DNA of 51,423 bases. Source: Ignavibacteria bacterium CG1_02_37_35. GTDB taxonomy: Bacteria; Bacteroidota; Ignavibacteria; Ignavibacteriales; Ignavibacteriaceae. The notes under the pieces were generated by a model. The model worked only from the letters and a program-made list of their open reading frames with translations, did no database searches and had not been told where the DNA came from. This document shows, piece by piece, positions 24,505-34,223 of the stretch. A program made the translations under genes and the position numbers. The stretch spans positions 1 through 51,423 of the forward strand of contig MNVA01000227.1 in the NCBI GenBank assembly GCA_001871325.1. Direction: 5' to 3'. Numbering within the stretch: position 1 is the stretch's first letter; every line of letters begins with the position of its first letter.

Positions 24505-26163
24505 TTAAAAAACGGCTGTTTCCTGATAAGTGCCGAAAACTCTACGGAGTTCTTCCACCATTTCACCAAGGCTAACATACTTTTCCGCCGCATCAAGCAA
24601 GACCGGCATTAAGTTCCTGTTTTCTTTTGCCGCAAGTTGAATTTCTTCTAATGCTTTCTCAACTACCTTTGGGTTGCGAGACTGCTTCAATGCTTCTAAC
24701 TGTTCGTGCTGCACTCGTTCAACTTCAGGAGAAACTGTCAAAAGCGGGATATCCACTTTTTCATTTTCTTCAACGAACTCATTAACTCCGACAATAAATT
24801 TTTCTTTTCTTTCAACTTCTTTTTGATAACGGTAAGCGGCATCAGCAATATTTTTTTGGAAATATCCCATTTCAATTGCGGGAATTACTCCGCCGAGCGC
24901 ATCTATCTCTTCAAAGATTTTATTCGCCTGAGCTTCCATTTTATCCGTCAATGCTTCAACAAAATAACTTCCGCCAAGCGGATCAACCGTATTGGTTACG
25001 CCCGTTTCATACGCTATAAGCTGTTGCGTGCGCAATGCAATTTTTACCGCTTTCTCACTTGGGAGCGCTAGCGTTTCATCCATTGAGTTTGTGTGCAGCG
25101 ATTGTGTCCCGCCAAGCACGGCAGCCATTGCCTGGAATGCTGTTCTAACAATATTATTTTCCGGCTGTTGTGCAGTTAGCGAACAACCGGCAGTTTGAGA
25201 ATGAAATCTCAACCACCACGACCGGGGATTCTTTGCACCATATTTTTCTTTCATTCTTCTCGCATAAATTCTTCTCGCCGCTCTGTACTTTGCAATTTCT
25301 TCAAAAAAATCTAAATGGGCATTAAAAAAGAATGATATCCTCGGGGCGAAATCGTCAACAACCATTCCTCGTTCAATACATGCTTCTATGTATGCGAAGC
25401 CATCTGCAAGCGTATAAGCCAACTCTTGTACAGCAGTGGAGCCAGCCTCGCGAATATGATAGCCACTAACAGACACGGGATTCCATTGCGGAACTTCATT
25501 TTTACAATACTCGATCATATCAACAATAATACGCATTGAAGGATGAGGCGAATAAATGAATTCTTTCTGTGCAATGTATTCTTTCAAAATATCATTCTGT
25601 AAGGTACCGCGCAATTTTGAAAACGGGACGCCCTGTTTCTTTGCAACCGCTAAATAAAAGGCGAAAACCATTGCCGCCGGGGAATTGATTGTCATCGAAG
25701 TCGAAACTTTATCCAAAGGTATTCCATTGAACAGAATTTCCATATCTTTTAAAGAAGAAATTGAAACACCGCAAATACCAACTTCACCTTGAGCTAATTC
25801 TGCGTCAGCATCCAGCCCCATCAGAGTCGGTAGGTCAAATGCAACTGACAGACCCGTCTGCCCGTTTTTCAATAAATAATGGAACCGTTCATTGGTATCT
25901 TCGGGAGAACCAAATCCCGCAAATTGCCGCATCGTCCAAACTTTACCGCGATACCCGTTTGCGTGAATCCCGCGAGTGTATGGGAATTCACCAGGGAAAT
26001 TTAGATCATTTAAATAATTAAGCTTTTCTAAATCATCGGGACCATAAAGTCCTTTAACCGGTTCACCGCTTACCGTTGTATAATTTTTGTCGTCGGTTGA
26101 TGAGTTTTCAACTTTTTGGTTGTACTCGTCTCGAAGTTTTTTGTATTCTTCGGATACTGGCAT
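24505..26163 (-). CDS. B12-dependent acyl-CoA mutase large subunit, ICM-like
   Basis: A 552-aa catalytic subunit of the methylmalonyl-CoA mutase superfamily without the C-terminal B12 domain, so a separate small subunit is needed; none is in the window. [34 protein letters not shown]-like [11 protein letters not shown], and SGYHIREAG (His236) are family motifs. Substrate-specificity positions: MCM Tyr89 corresponds to Phe81 and MCM Arg207 to Gln199 (EYIAQKEF), spaced 118 apart as in both families. Phe/Gln is the isobutyryl-CoA mutase pair. I therefore infer isobutyryl-CoA/n-butyryl-CoA interconversion, not methylmalonyl-CoA/succinyl-CoA. GAGGAA supports the start. Confidence 0.88.
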   Translation of the reverse strand: MPVSEEYKKLRDEYNQKVENSSTDDKNYTTVSGEPVKGLYGPDDLEKLNYLNDLNFPGEFPYTRGIHANGYRGKVWTMRQFAGFGSPEDTNERFHYLLKNGQTGLSVAFDLPTLMGLDADAELAQGEVGICGVSISSLKDMEILFNGIPLDKVSTSMTINSPAAMVFAFYLAVAKKQGVPFSKLRGTLQNDILKEYIAQKEFIYSPHPSMRIIVDMIEYCKNEVPQWNPVSVSGYHIREAGSTAVQELAYTLADGFAYIEACIERGMVVDDFAPRISFFFNAHLDFFEEIAKYRAARRIYARRMKEKYGAKNPRSWWLRFHSQTAGCSLTAQQPENNIVRTAFQAMAAVLGGTQSLHTNSMDETLALPSEKAVKIALRTQQLIAYETGVTNTVDPLGGSYFVEALTDKMEAQANKIFEEIDALGGVIPAIEMGYFQKNIADAAYRYQKEVERKEKFIVGVNEFVEENEKVDIPLLTVSPEVERVQHEQLEALKQSRNPKVVEKALEEIQLAAKENRNLMPVLLDAAEKYVSLGEMVEELRRVFGTYQETAVF

Positions 26164-26189
26164 TTTTTCCTCTTCGTTTATTGCTTATA

Positions 26190-26262
26190 GTAGAAAGTGG
26201 AAAGTTACAAGTAAAAAGTGGATAACTTCACACCTCCAACTTTTTACTTTATACTTTTTACT
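26190..26262. repeat. Imperfect inverted repeat built from aagtaaaaagt / actttttactt
   Basis: The left arm aagtaaaaagtgg (26209-26221) faces ccaactttttactt (26236-26249), with further agaaagtggaaagt and actttttact copies outside. It occupies most of the 107 bases between mutL and the mutase gene. Such AT-rich repeats are often dispersed in this group; it could also act as a weak terminator for mutL. Confidence 0.5.
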
Positions 26263-26270
26263 AATTTTAA

Positions 26271-28127
26271 TTAAGTTCTTCCAAATCTTCTATCAAATTC
26301 ATCTAATGAAATTTTAACAACTATCGGTCTGCCGTGCGGACAAACGTAGGGCATCGAGGTAGCAAACAACTGATCAATTAGCAATCGCATTTCTTTTTCA
26401 GAAAGTTTGTCGCCTGCTTTAATCGCCGTTCTGCACGAATACGATTTTGCAATATTATCTTTTGCGTCTGTAATTTTCTTTTCCCGCTCGTTTAAATGAT
26501 ATTCTTCCAATATTTCAAATAGAATTTTTTCTTCAGTCCCTTGTTTCACTTCTTGCGGAATCCCTTCAATAACAATCGTGTTTCTGCTGAAGAATTTCAA
26601 GGTGAAACCAAGATTCGATAAATGCGGATAGAGCTCTTTTAATAAACTATAACTTGCCGGATCAACATCAAGCGTTTTAGAAAATATTAACTGCTGGCTG
26701 AATGGGAAATTTGCTTCAAACAATTGAAGCGCTTTTTCATATAAAATCCTTTCGTGCGCAACGTGCTGGTCAATGATCATCAATCCGGTTTTAATCTGCG
26801 AAAGTATATATTTATTGTGAAGCTGTATAATAAACGTGGTGTTCGCATCATCTTCATCCGAACGCCGGATCACCGTATGTTGCTGTTTCGGAACCCCGGT
26901 TGAATCTGCATCAAAGGGCATTTTATCATCTGATGAAATTGTTTGTGTGTCAACATTTTTTCGAAGGTTTCCAAAAAGTAAATCAATTTCGTTATCAGAA
27001 TAAGCTTTCGGACTATAGGAACTTTGACCCGATGTCGGACGATCGCTAAAATCTTTTCGTTCAACTTTCTGCGAAGGATTGATACTCATCTTTTCTTCGT
27101 TGGATGAAAATGATTGAGCTTGAAAACTTAAAGAGGGAACCAAATCAAAGGAAGCTAGACTTTTCTTTATCACCGCTAACACAAAATTGTAAATATCTTT
27201 TTCGTCATCGAAACGAACTTCCAATTTGGACGGATGCACATTCACATCCACCCGTTTATAATCAATACTTAAAAACAAAATGAAAAAAGGATAATCCCCT
27301 TTCTCCAAAACATGTTCATATCCTGAAAAGACTGCGTGGTTAATCTGTTTGCTTTGCACATAACGGTTATTGAGAAAAAGATATTGCTCGCCTTTATTTT
27401 TTTTAAGCAGACTCGGTTTACCAATAAATCCCGTCAATGAAATATAATCCGTCTCTTCGTGAACATGAATAAGCGCGTCACGCATTTCTTCGCCGAAAAT
27501 CTGCTCGATCCGTTTTGCTAAAGTATCGGAAGAAAGATCAAAAGTTAGTTCATCATCTATAAATAATTTAAAAGCTATTTGCGGATTGCTTAAAGCCAAT
27601 TTTGTAAATGTATTGATAATATGTTTTAGCTCTGTAGTATCGGTCTTTAAGAAATTTCTTCTCCCGGGAGTATTAAAGAACAAATTCTTTACGGCAATTG
27701 AAGTGCCTTTGGAGAATGATCCCTTCTCTTTATTAACTTGACTTTCTTCAACGCGAATCATTGTCCCGAGTTCATCAAGATGCGTTTCCGATTTTATTTC
27801 AAGTTGACTAACGGCGGCAATGGCGCTTAACGCCTCACCTCGAAAACCAAGAGTTTTTATAGCATCCAAATCTTCCAAGGTAGAAATTTTACTTGTCGCA
27901 TGTTTCTGAATTGAAAGAATAACATCTTCTTCCAACATTCCTTCACCATTGTCTATCACTTGAATAAGAATTTTTCCTGCTTTCTTTATCAGCACTTCAA
28001 TTAAAGTAGAACCGGCGTCAATTGCGTTTTCCATCAATTCTTTCACCACCGAATCGGGTCTTTGTACTACTTCTCCGGCGGCAATTTTATTTGCAAGATT
28101 TTCCGGCAGGATTGATATTTTTGCCAT
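26271..28127 (-). CDS. mutL: DNA mismatch repair protein MutL
   Basis: Couples MutS mismatch recognition to strand incision. The N-terminal GHKL ATPase has NKIAAGEVVQRPDSVVKELM (about 12-31), DNGEGM, KHATSKI and GFRGEALSAI (about 94-103). A poorly conserved linker follows (about 330-420). The C-terminal dimerisation/endonuclease domain has DQHVAHERILYE, the metal motif DQHA(X)2E(X)4E with Val for Ala, then CPHGRPIVVKIS and FDRRFGR. It is therefore probably the nicking type used where MutH is absent. AAGGAA precedes the ATG, which lies 3 bases after folA. Confidence 0.96.
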   Translation of the reverse strand: MAKISILPENLANKIAAGEVVQRPDSVVKELMENAIDAGSTLIEVLIKKAGKILIQVIDNGEGMLEEDVILSIQKHATSKISTLEDLDAIKTLGFRGEALSAIAAVSQLEIKSETHLDELGTMIRVEESQVNKEKGSFSKGTSIAVKNLFFNTPGRRNFLKTDTTELKHIINTFTKLALSNPQIAFKLFIDDELTFDLSSDTLAKRIEQIFGEEMRDALIHVHEETDYISLTGFIGKPSLLKKNKGEQYLFLNNRYVQSKQINHAVFSGYEHVLEKGDYPFFILFLSIDYKRVDVNVHPSKLEVRFDDEKDIYNFVLAVIKKSLASFDLVPSLSFQAQSFSSNEEKMSINPSQKVERKDFSDRPTSGQSSYSPKAYSDNEIDLLFGNLRKNVDTQTISSDDKMPFDADSTGVPKQQHTVIRRSDEDDANTTFIIQLHNKYILSQIKTGLMIIDQHVAHERILYEKALQLFEANFPFSQQLIFSKTLDVDPASYSLLKELYPHLSNLGFTLKFFSRNTIVIEGIPQEVKQGTEEKILFEILEEYHLNEREKKITDAKDNIAKSYSCRTAIKAGDKLSEKEMRLLIDQLFATSMPYVCPHGRPIVVKISLDEFDRRFGRT

Positions 28128-28130
28128 GTA

Positions 28131-28619
28131 TCAGTTCCTTCCTTTTCTTACAAAATTACAAACAGAAAATTGATCAAAGATTTTCTCTTCAGTTTTTTGC
28201 CAATCAGTTTCATTATATTCAGGGAAAAGGATTTCTCCTTTAGCGGAAAATTTCATGAAAGATAAGATCATTTCATCTACAAACGGAATTGCCTGCAAAA
28301 ATATTTCTCTCCCGCCGATAATAAATATTTTCTCATAATTTGCTTTCCTGCAATAATCAAGCGCTCCAATTAAACTATGGTAAACTATTGCTCCGTCATC
28401 TTTAAATGAAAAGTTTTGGGAATTCGTAATAATTATGTTCAATCTCCCTTTCAAAGGATTACCGAGCGTCTCGAATGTTTTTCTTCCCATGATCACCGGA
28501 AAACCAAACGTAGTGTTTTTAAAATGAGCGAACTCTTCTTTCACATGCCATGGCATTTCTCCCATAGTTGTCCCGATAACTCCATTCTGCGCAATTGCCG
28601 CTATGATAATAATTTTCAA
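28131..28619 (-). CDS. folA: Dihydrofolate reductase
   Basis: NADPH-dependent reduction of dihydrofolate to tetrahydrofolate. Marks: IIAAIAQNGVIGTTMGEMPWHVKEE (about 4-28), FGFPVIMGRKTFETLG with the NADPH-binding segment, and IFIIGGREIF. At 162 aa it is normal. It overlaps thyA by ATGA: thymidylate synthase oxidises the cofactor and this enzyme regenerates it, a common operon pairing. Confidence 0.96.
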   Translation of the reverse strand: MKIIIIAAIAQNGVIGTTMGEMPWHVKEEFAHFKNTTFGFPVIMGRKTFETLGNPLKGRLNIIITNSQNFSFKDDGAIVYHSLIGALDYCRKANYEKIFIIGGREIFLQAIPFVDEMILSFMKFSAKGEILFPEYNETDWQKTEEKIFDQFSVCNFVRKGRN

Positions 28620-29455
28620 ACAGCGACCTCAAATTTAATTTTAGGATGACTTTGATAGCCGGATATTTCAAAATCTTCAAAGGTTAATTCACTCATCGGT
28701 TTGTTAGCTATTTTTAGCACGGGAAGCTGGAATGGTTCTCTTTTCAATTGTTCTTTCAATCCTTCCAGGTGATCATATTTTTCATTTTCAGTTCCTCTGT
28801 CACCGATGTAAATATGCGCGTCAATAATTGTGTGGGCGAACTGCCCGACCTGCAAATTAGTTTCCTGAGCGATAATATGCGTCAACATTGAATAAGCCGC
28901 CAAATTAAAGGGAATCCCAAGTGCAATATCGCCGGAGCGCTGCGTTAGATGGCAATTTAATTTAGTATCCGAAACATTAAACGCAAAAGTATAATGACAC
29001 GGCGGAAGCTTGCTAGTGGTAGCATTCCCGGGTTCCCATGCTGTTACAAGTAGTCTCCGGCTGTACGGTTTATTTTTAATTTCATCTATAACATACTGAA
29101 TTTGATCAATTTCCTTCACCTCCCAATTGCCGTTTTTATCTTTCTTTGCGCTTGGAAAATGCCTCCAGTAATGACCGTAAGCAGTTTCCAGGTTCCCGTC
29201 TTCGTCTGCCCACGCATCCCATATCTTCGTATGTTTGCGCAGATTACGGATATGATTTTCTCCCGATAAATACCAGAGCAATTCACGGATTACTGATTTC
29301 CATTCCATTTTTTTTGTTGTTAAAAGAGGAAATCCTTTTGAGAGATCAACTTTATAAAAAGCTGAAAAATATGAAATTGTGTCTATACCGGTTCTCGATT
29401 TTTTCCGAACGCCTTCGCTCATCACCAATTTAACTAAATCAAGGTATTCTTTCAT
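28616..29455 (-). CDS. thyA: Thymidylate synthase
   Basis: Methylates dUMP to dTMP using methylene-tetrahydrofolate. GFPLLTTKKMEWKSVIRELLW (41-61), the catalytic Cys153 in LPPCHYTFAF, QRSGDIALGIPFNLAAYSML and the C-terminal EDFEISGYQSHPKIKFEVAV are all classical ThyA. At 279 aa it is the canonical flavin-independent type. It heads a thyA-folA-mutL run. Confidence 0.97.
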   Translation of the reverse strand: MKEYLDLVKLVMSEGVRKKSRTGIDTISYFSAFYKVDLSKGFPLLTTKKMEWKSVIRELLWYLSGENHIRNLRKHTKIWDAWADEDGNLETAYGHYWRHFPSAKKDKNGNWEVKEIDQIQYVIDEIKNKPYSRRLLVTAWEPGNATTSKLPPCHYTFAFNVSDTKLNCHLTQRSGDIALGIPFNLAAYSMLTHIIAQETNLQVGQFAHTIIDAHIYIGDRGTENEKYDHLEGLKEQLKREPFQLPVLKIANKPMSELTFEDFEISGYQSHPKIKFEVAV

Positions 29456-29510
29456 CGTACTCCATAATTAAAATGTAGTTCCCAAGTTTGCTACTGCAAA
29501 TTTAACAAAT

Positions 29511-30641
29511 TTAAGAGTGGGATAAAATGTAAGCCTTTATTTCACAGCAGGCTTTTTCAATCCCGATTCTGTAATTCGTAACCGAATTGTGCTTTGATCC
29601 GAAATACTTTTCCAGTGGAAAGGATTTAATCATTTCACTATTTTTAAAATAATCCGGCGGAGAAAGCCTTCCGCAAATCAAGAATAGACACTTCTTATGT
29701 TTTTGAGCCAGCCGGACTAAAATTCCCGTTCCTTTATTCATCAAACTTTGCCGGTCAAAAGCGCCTTCCCCGGTGATGATAAAATCGGCATTCATTACTT
29801 CTTTTTCAAGTTGAAGTTCGCTCAAGAGAAATTCTTCCGCAAAACAGACATGCGGATCAGTTATCAGCGATAACCCCAATAACAATCCTCCGCCGGCGCC
29901 GAACAATCTCTTTGAAAAATCAATTCCGTGCTTATTTTTTAGAATTGAAATAATATTAATCACCCCGATTTCAAGTACTTCAATCTCGTTTGCATTGGCT
30001 CCCTTTTGTTTAGCAAAAGTTTTTGATGTGCCCTTGCTTCCATGAAGGGGAACTTTAACATCGGTAACAACATCAATAACAATTGATAATTTTCTTTCAG
30101 GCAAAGTGATTGACTCAACTTCAACAAAATATTTTGGTTGAACCGGCAATTCACTTCCTTTTTTGTTGAAAATTTTTAAACCAAAGGGAACGCAAAGTCC
30201 AAACCCCAAATCACTTGTGGCTGTACCGCCGAGTCCGAGTACTATTTTCAATGCTTCAGGATATTTTTTTCCTAATTGGATTAAAAAAAATCCCAAATTA
30301 TTTGAATTTAGTTTCGATGGGTTTCTTTTCTCAATTGGAATTTTCTTCATTCCTATAACTTCAGCGGATTCTAAATAAATTTGCTTCCGGTCATGAGATA
30401 TTCCAATCGGAACTTCAAAGAAGTTTTCATCATAAAATGAGGGGATTTTTTCTATGATAGTTTTTAGTTGATACTTGTTTTCACAAATTTTTAGAAACCC
30501 GTCACCGCCATCAGAAATAGGAATACTCTTTATTTGAAATTCCGGACCTGTTAAATTTTTTTCAAGAGCGCCGGCAATTTCAATTGCATCGGCACATTCT
30601 TTAAAACTATTCGGAGCAACCAATACTCTAATTTTGTGCAT
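29511..30641 (-). CDS. Glycerate kinase (GarK/GlxK type)
   Basis: Phosphorylates D-glycerate with ATP. Family marks are VLVAPNSFKECADAIEIAGAL (7-27), PISDGGDGFL (about 41-50), the GLGGTATSDLGFG glycine loop (about 146-158), GAGGGLLLGLS and ITGEGAFDRQSL. The length of 376 aa is normal. It overlaps the GT9 gene upstream by 14 bases. It is metabolically unrelated to its neighbours, so this may be simple gene packing. Confidence 0.93.
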   Translation of the reverse strand: MHKIRVLVAPNSFKECADAIEIAGALEKNLTGPEFQIKSIPISDGGDGFLKICENKYQLKTIIEKIPSFYDENFFEVPIGISHDRKQIYLESAEVIGMKKIPIEKRNPSKLNSNNLGFFLIQLGKKYPEALKIVLGLGGTATSDLGFGLCVPFGLKIFNKKGSELPVQPKYFVEVESITLPERKLSIVIDVVTDVKVPLHGSKGTSKTFAKQKGANANEIEVLEIGVINIISILKNKHGIDFSKRLFGAGGGLLLGLSLITDPHVCFAEEFLLSELQLEKEVMNADFIITGEGAFDRQSLMNKGTGILVRLAQKHKKCLFLICGRLSPPDYFKNSEMIKSFPLEKYFGSKHNSVTNYRIGIEKACCEIKAYILSHS

Positions 30642-31650
30642 CGGAAGAAAATATCTTTAAAAGTTGCGCGATAATTTTTTCTGCATTTATCCCGCCGACA
30701 CCTTCAAACGTACAAGTTCGCGGATCGCCGGAACAAACTTTACCGCAGTAATTTTCTTCCGGCATTATAAAATGAGCTTCATTCCCTTGCGGACCCCAAA
30801 GCTTCGGTTCGCATGCAGGAAGCGGACAAAAGACCGATAGAGTTTTGACCTTCAAAGCCGCTGCAATATGCATCGGTCCTGTGCTGGAAGAAATTAATAT
30901 ATCCAATGCAGAAAAGGCAACAATTGAATCCCGCAGTGAAAGATTTTCAAAATAATATGAGACCCCTTCAATGTTTTTTAATTCAGCCGGGATTTCTTTT
31001 TCCGTAATAAACACTTGAATATTTTTTTGTAAAACCAATAATTGGGCAAGTTTTCGATATTCGCTTAATGATAGATTTGGCGCTGATTTTCCGCTTGTTG
31101 TGTGAATACCCACAAATATCTTTCCCCCTGCAAAAAAAGACTTTCTTATTTCCAGAGCTTTTACCTTTTCTTCATCTGATAGGTAAATTGCAACAGCTGT
31201 CCCGGGATTTTCAATTCCCATTTTACGCAACGTATCCAAACAATAATCAGCTTCATTTCTCAACGGAATATATTTTCTCCGGTAAGTACTTTTTGTATTC
31301 GACAGAAATTGATAGAACTTATGCCCAACCCCAATCCGCATTTTTATTCCGCTAAAAAACATCAGCCAATTATTTTTTTCTGTGGGGAGCAGCGCAACAG
31401 CATGTGAGAAATTGAATGATCTAATCCATTGTAATCTTCGCCAAAACGACTGACCGGCTTCTTCTTCTACTAATATTTCATCAACAAAAGGATTGTTTGT
31501 ATAAATATCTTTTGTGTAGACGCGAACCAGCACCGCAACATACGCGCCGGGATATATTTTTTTTATTTCACGAGGCAGCGGGGTCGAAAGCACTACATCA
31601 CCCAAGCGATCGGGGCGCAAAATAAGTATTCTTAATTGAGTGTTTATCAT
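30628..31650 (-). CDS. Glycosyltransferase family 9 (heptosyltransferase-like)
   Basis: A 340-aa GT-B enzyme. LRILILRPDRLGDVVLSTPLPREIKKIYPGA at the start and SSSTGPMHIAAALKVKTLSVFCP in the C-terminal domain are GT9 hallmarks; members add heptose or related sugars to lipopolysaccharide core. A Cys-rich stretch near the end (CGKVCSGDPRTC) is common in the family. It is cytoplasmic-face peripheral. It is divergent from the GT4 gene, with only 32 bases between the two starts. Confidence 0.9.
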   Translation of the reverse strand: MINTQLRILILRPDRLGDVVLSTPLPREIKKIYPGAYVAVLVRVYTKDIYTNNPFVDEILVEEEAGQSFWRRLQWIRSFNFSHAVALLPTEKNNWLMFFSGIKMRIGVGHKFYQFLSNTKSTYRRKYIPLRNEADYCLDTLRKMGIENPGTAVAIYLSDEEKVKALEIRKSFFAGGKIFVGIHTTSGKSAPNLSLSEYRKLAQLLVLQKNIQVFITEKEIPAELKNIEGVSYYFENLSLRDSIVAFSALDILISSSTGPMHIAAALKVKTLSVFCPLPACEPKLWGPQGNEAHFIMPEENYCGKVCSGDPRTCTFEGVGGINAEKIIAQLLKIFSSDAQN

Positions 31651-31682
31651 TTCAAATTAAAGGAATTTCATTAATTTTATAC

Positions 31683-32819
31683 ATGAAGAATAAAGTTGTC
31701 ATCCTTTCATCGGGGCATTTGCCAAAAGATGAAAGGATATTTTCTAAAATAGGATTTTCACTAAACGCCAACGGTTATGCTGTTGTCATTTGTACTTCTA
31801 CCGAAGAACTGCACACTAACCAAGAATCTATTCTTTTCGATTGTTTCAATGGTGAAAAACTAACGAAAAGAAAAAAGATTAACAAGTTTTATTCTCATTT
31901 GTCCTCACATTCTCCTGATGTAATTATCTCCTCCGAACCGTTGCCAATCTTAGCCGCACATCAATTTAAGAAGAGAATAAATTCGTCGTGCAAAATCATT
32001 TCTGATATAACCGAATGGTACCCAGAAAATGTTGCGTTCAAATATCGAGGATTGAAAAAATGGATTTCCTTTTTCGTCTTATATCTTTTTAATATTTATG
32101 CCTCAAATTTAGCTGATGGTTTAATGATCGGTGAGGAAGGAAAGAGAAAGCGATACGATCTAATCGCTCCGTTTAAGAAAAAAGAGATCGTCTCATACTT
32201 TCCAAGATTAGAATTTTTCCCCTATTCAAGTATTCATTCCATTAAAGATGAACTTAATCTCGGTTTTACCGGTATCTTTAACAAATCTCGAGGTTTCTAC
32301 AAAATTCTTTCTACGATAGAAACATTGGAAAAGAAACTCCCTCACGTAAAGTTGAGACTCATCCTTGTTGGGAAATTTATGACACGTACGGAAGAGGAGT
32401 TGTTTTCAAGTTGGAGTTTAGCACATCCCAAAATCGAAATTGATTTTTCATCCTGGCTTCCATACGATCTACTACAATCAAAGCTCAACCGTGTTGAGCT
32501 TTTTCTAGACCTGAGAGAATTAAATTTTATTTTTGAAAATTCTCTCCCGATAAAAATTTTTGAATACCTGGCGCTCGGGAAGCCCGTAATCTACTCTAAT
32601 GCAGCATCGCTCAAAAAATTTTTCGGAAATATTTCGTTTGGCAAATTAGTTGATCCAACAAATGATGATGAAATTAAATCAGCAATTGAATTTTATCTCT
32701 TAAATCCCGATGAAAGAGAACGGCAGGGTTTGCTCGGCAGAAAATTAGTTGAAGAAAAATATCAGTGGAAGTTCTGCGAAACCAGATTACTTCATTTCCT
32801 TGAAGGGATTAAAAGTTAA
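31683..32819 (+). CDS. Glycosyltransferase family 4 (GT-B)
   Basis: A 378-aa retaining-type GT-B enzyme. The N-terminal acceptor domain begins VVILSSGHLPKDERIFSKIG. The C-terminal donor domain has LRLILVGK, WLPYDLLQSKLNRVELFLDL and SLPIKIFEYLALGKPVIYSN, the EX7E-like nucleotide-sugar motif (F-E-x-S-L-P-I-K-I-F-E). Donor and acceptor are unknown. It is the only + strand gene between 19.7 and 47.4 kb: it starts 32 bases from a divergent gene and its last 33 bases overlap the end of the convergent flippase gene. Confidence 0.88.
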   Translation: MKNKVVILSSGHLPKDERIFSKIGFSLNANGYAVVICTSTEELHTNQESILFDCFNGEKLTKRKKINKFYSHLSSHSPDVIISSEPLPILAAHQFKKRINSSCKIISDITEWYPENVAFKYRGLKKWISFFVLYLFNIYASNLADGLMIGEEGKRKRYDLIAPFKKKEIVSYFPRLEFFPYSSIHSIKDELNLGFTGIFNKSRGFYKILSTIETLEKKLPHVKLRLILVGKFMTRTEEELFSSWSLAHPKIEIDFSSWLPYDLLQSKLNRVELFLDLRELNFIFENSLPIKIFEYLALGKPVIYSNAASLKKFFGNISFGKLVDPTNDDEIKSAIEFYLLNPDERERQGLLGRKLVEEKYQWKFCETRLLHFLEGIKS

Positions 32820-34223
32820 CTTCCGGTCTAAAAATAACCGGGGTCCAATAAATAAATACGCCGCTACCACAATTGCGTCAATCAAAAAATAATGGACAGT
32901 TGAAGAGATCAGATAAAATACGGTTGTAACTGTAATCATTAGAATTAACCTCCATTTTTCATAAATGAAATCAAGCGCTTTATATGAGATGATAAAAGAA
33001 TACAAGGCGATAAAGAAATAACTAAGAAGAGTTGCCGCCGCGGCACCTAACAAACCGTAGACGGGAATCAATAAAATATTGAGTAAGAGATTTGTTAAAA
33101 AGCCAATGAGATCTCCCACTAGATAGTGGTAACTTTTCCCCGTGGTTAAAGGATAAATTGAATAAAAAGATGAAAGACCTCTAAACAAATAACTGACAAG
33201 AATAAATGGGATAATAACTATTCCAGAGTAAAATTCTTTGGCAAATAACGTCTTTCCAAAAAACTGAAAAGTGAACAAATCATCCACCAACAAAGCAACC
33301 GCTAAAAAAACGAACGTAAGCATGAAAAACAATCTCGTAAAAACTGTTGGCAGAGTTGCTGAGATTATCTTCTTTTTGACATCGTCGAGCGATCGCGGGT
33401 TCCACGCAGCGCTGAATGAAATTACTACAATGTTCATCACCATAGCAATACGATAGGCGAAGCTGTAACTCCCAACTTCTTTTGCACTCATATAATGATT
33501 AATTAAAAATCTATCCGCCAGATCAACGAATGTAGAAAGAATTCCTGCGGCTAAAAGCGGCATTGAAAAAATGAATAATTTTTTTAAGAGACGATAATCA
33601 ATCTGAAATGAATAATCATTTTTTATTGAACGATAAGAAAGCAGAATCGAAATGCTTGAGGAAACGATCTGAGCTAAAAATATCCCGAGAATACCAAAAT
33701 TAAATACTGCAATAAAAAGAATATTAAAGCCGAGGTTCACGATTGCCGAAAGAGTGACTATAAAAACGTACTTTTTTGACTCTTCCCTTGCTCGTAAGAG
33801 ATGAAGATTGTAAAAAGAAACGGTTTCAACGACCAGCAAAAATGCCGCTGCAATGATAATTGAAGCAAATGATCCGGTGGTTCCAATCAGAATTGATACC
33901 CGTTCGGAGAAAATAATCAAGAACACACCGAGTATGACTGCGAAAATAGTTAGCGTATTCACCGTTGTGGAAAATATTAGCTTCTTTTCATTAAGTGATT
34001 CGCTTTCAACATAATATTTGGTAAGCGATGCCTGGAAACCTGCCTGAACAACTACTGCAAGAATAGTATAGAGTGCTAGTATTAAAGTATAGTTACCAAA
34101 ATCCGAGGGAGAAAATACCTGCGAATAAAAAGGTAAAAGTAAAAAACTGGAAGCGCGGAGGAAAATCATTCCCATTGAATATAAACCTGTTGATTTAATT
34201 ATTCCGGGTTTTTTGGCTGTCAT
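32787..34223 (-). CDS. Wzx-like polysaccharide flippase (MOP superfamily)
   Basis: A 478-aa integral membrane protein with about 14 hydrophobic spans. It begins GIIKSTGLYSMGMIFLRASSFLLLPFYS, followed by SPSDFGNYTLILALYTILA, the usual N-terminus of lipid-linked oligosaccharide flippases. It probably moves undecaprenyl-linked repeat units across the inner membrane. Its ATG overlaps the stop of the GT-B gene upstream by 4 bases, and the neighbours are transferases, which fits surface-polysaccharide assembly. No Wzy polymerase is recognised here. Confidence 0.88.
   Translation of the reverse strand: MTAKKPGIIKSTGLYSMGMIFLRASSFLLLPFYSQVFSPSDFGNYTLILALYTILAVVVQAGFQASLTKYYVESESLNEKKLIFSTTVNTLTIFAVILGVFLIIFSERVSILIGTTGSFASIIIAAAFLLVVETVSFYNLHLLRAREESKKYVFIVTLSAIVNLGFNILFIAVFNFGILGIFLAQIVSSSISILLSYRSIKNDYSFQIDYRLLKKLFIFSMPLLAAGILSTFVDLADRFLINHYMSAKEVGSYSFAYRIAMVMNIVVISFSAAWNPRSLDDVKKKIISATLPTVFTRLFFMLTFVFLAVALLVDDLFTFQFFGKTLFAKEFYSGIVIIPFILVSYLFRGLSSFYSIYPLTTGKSYHYLVGDLIGFLTNLLLNILLIPVYGLLGAAAATLLSYFFIALYSFIISYKALDFIYEKWRLILMITVTTVFYLISSTVHYFLIDAIVVAAYLFIGPRLFLDRKLTFNPFKEMK

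Noticed and set aside
23631-24596. Longer UbiA-family frame starting at 24596
   Set aside because: The additional 31 residues are read from inside the mutase gene; the start at 24503 lies 1 base after that gene and begins with the conserved family N-terminus.
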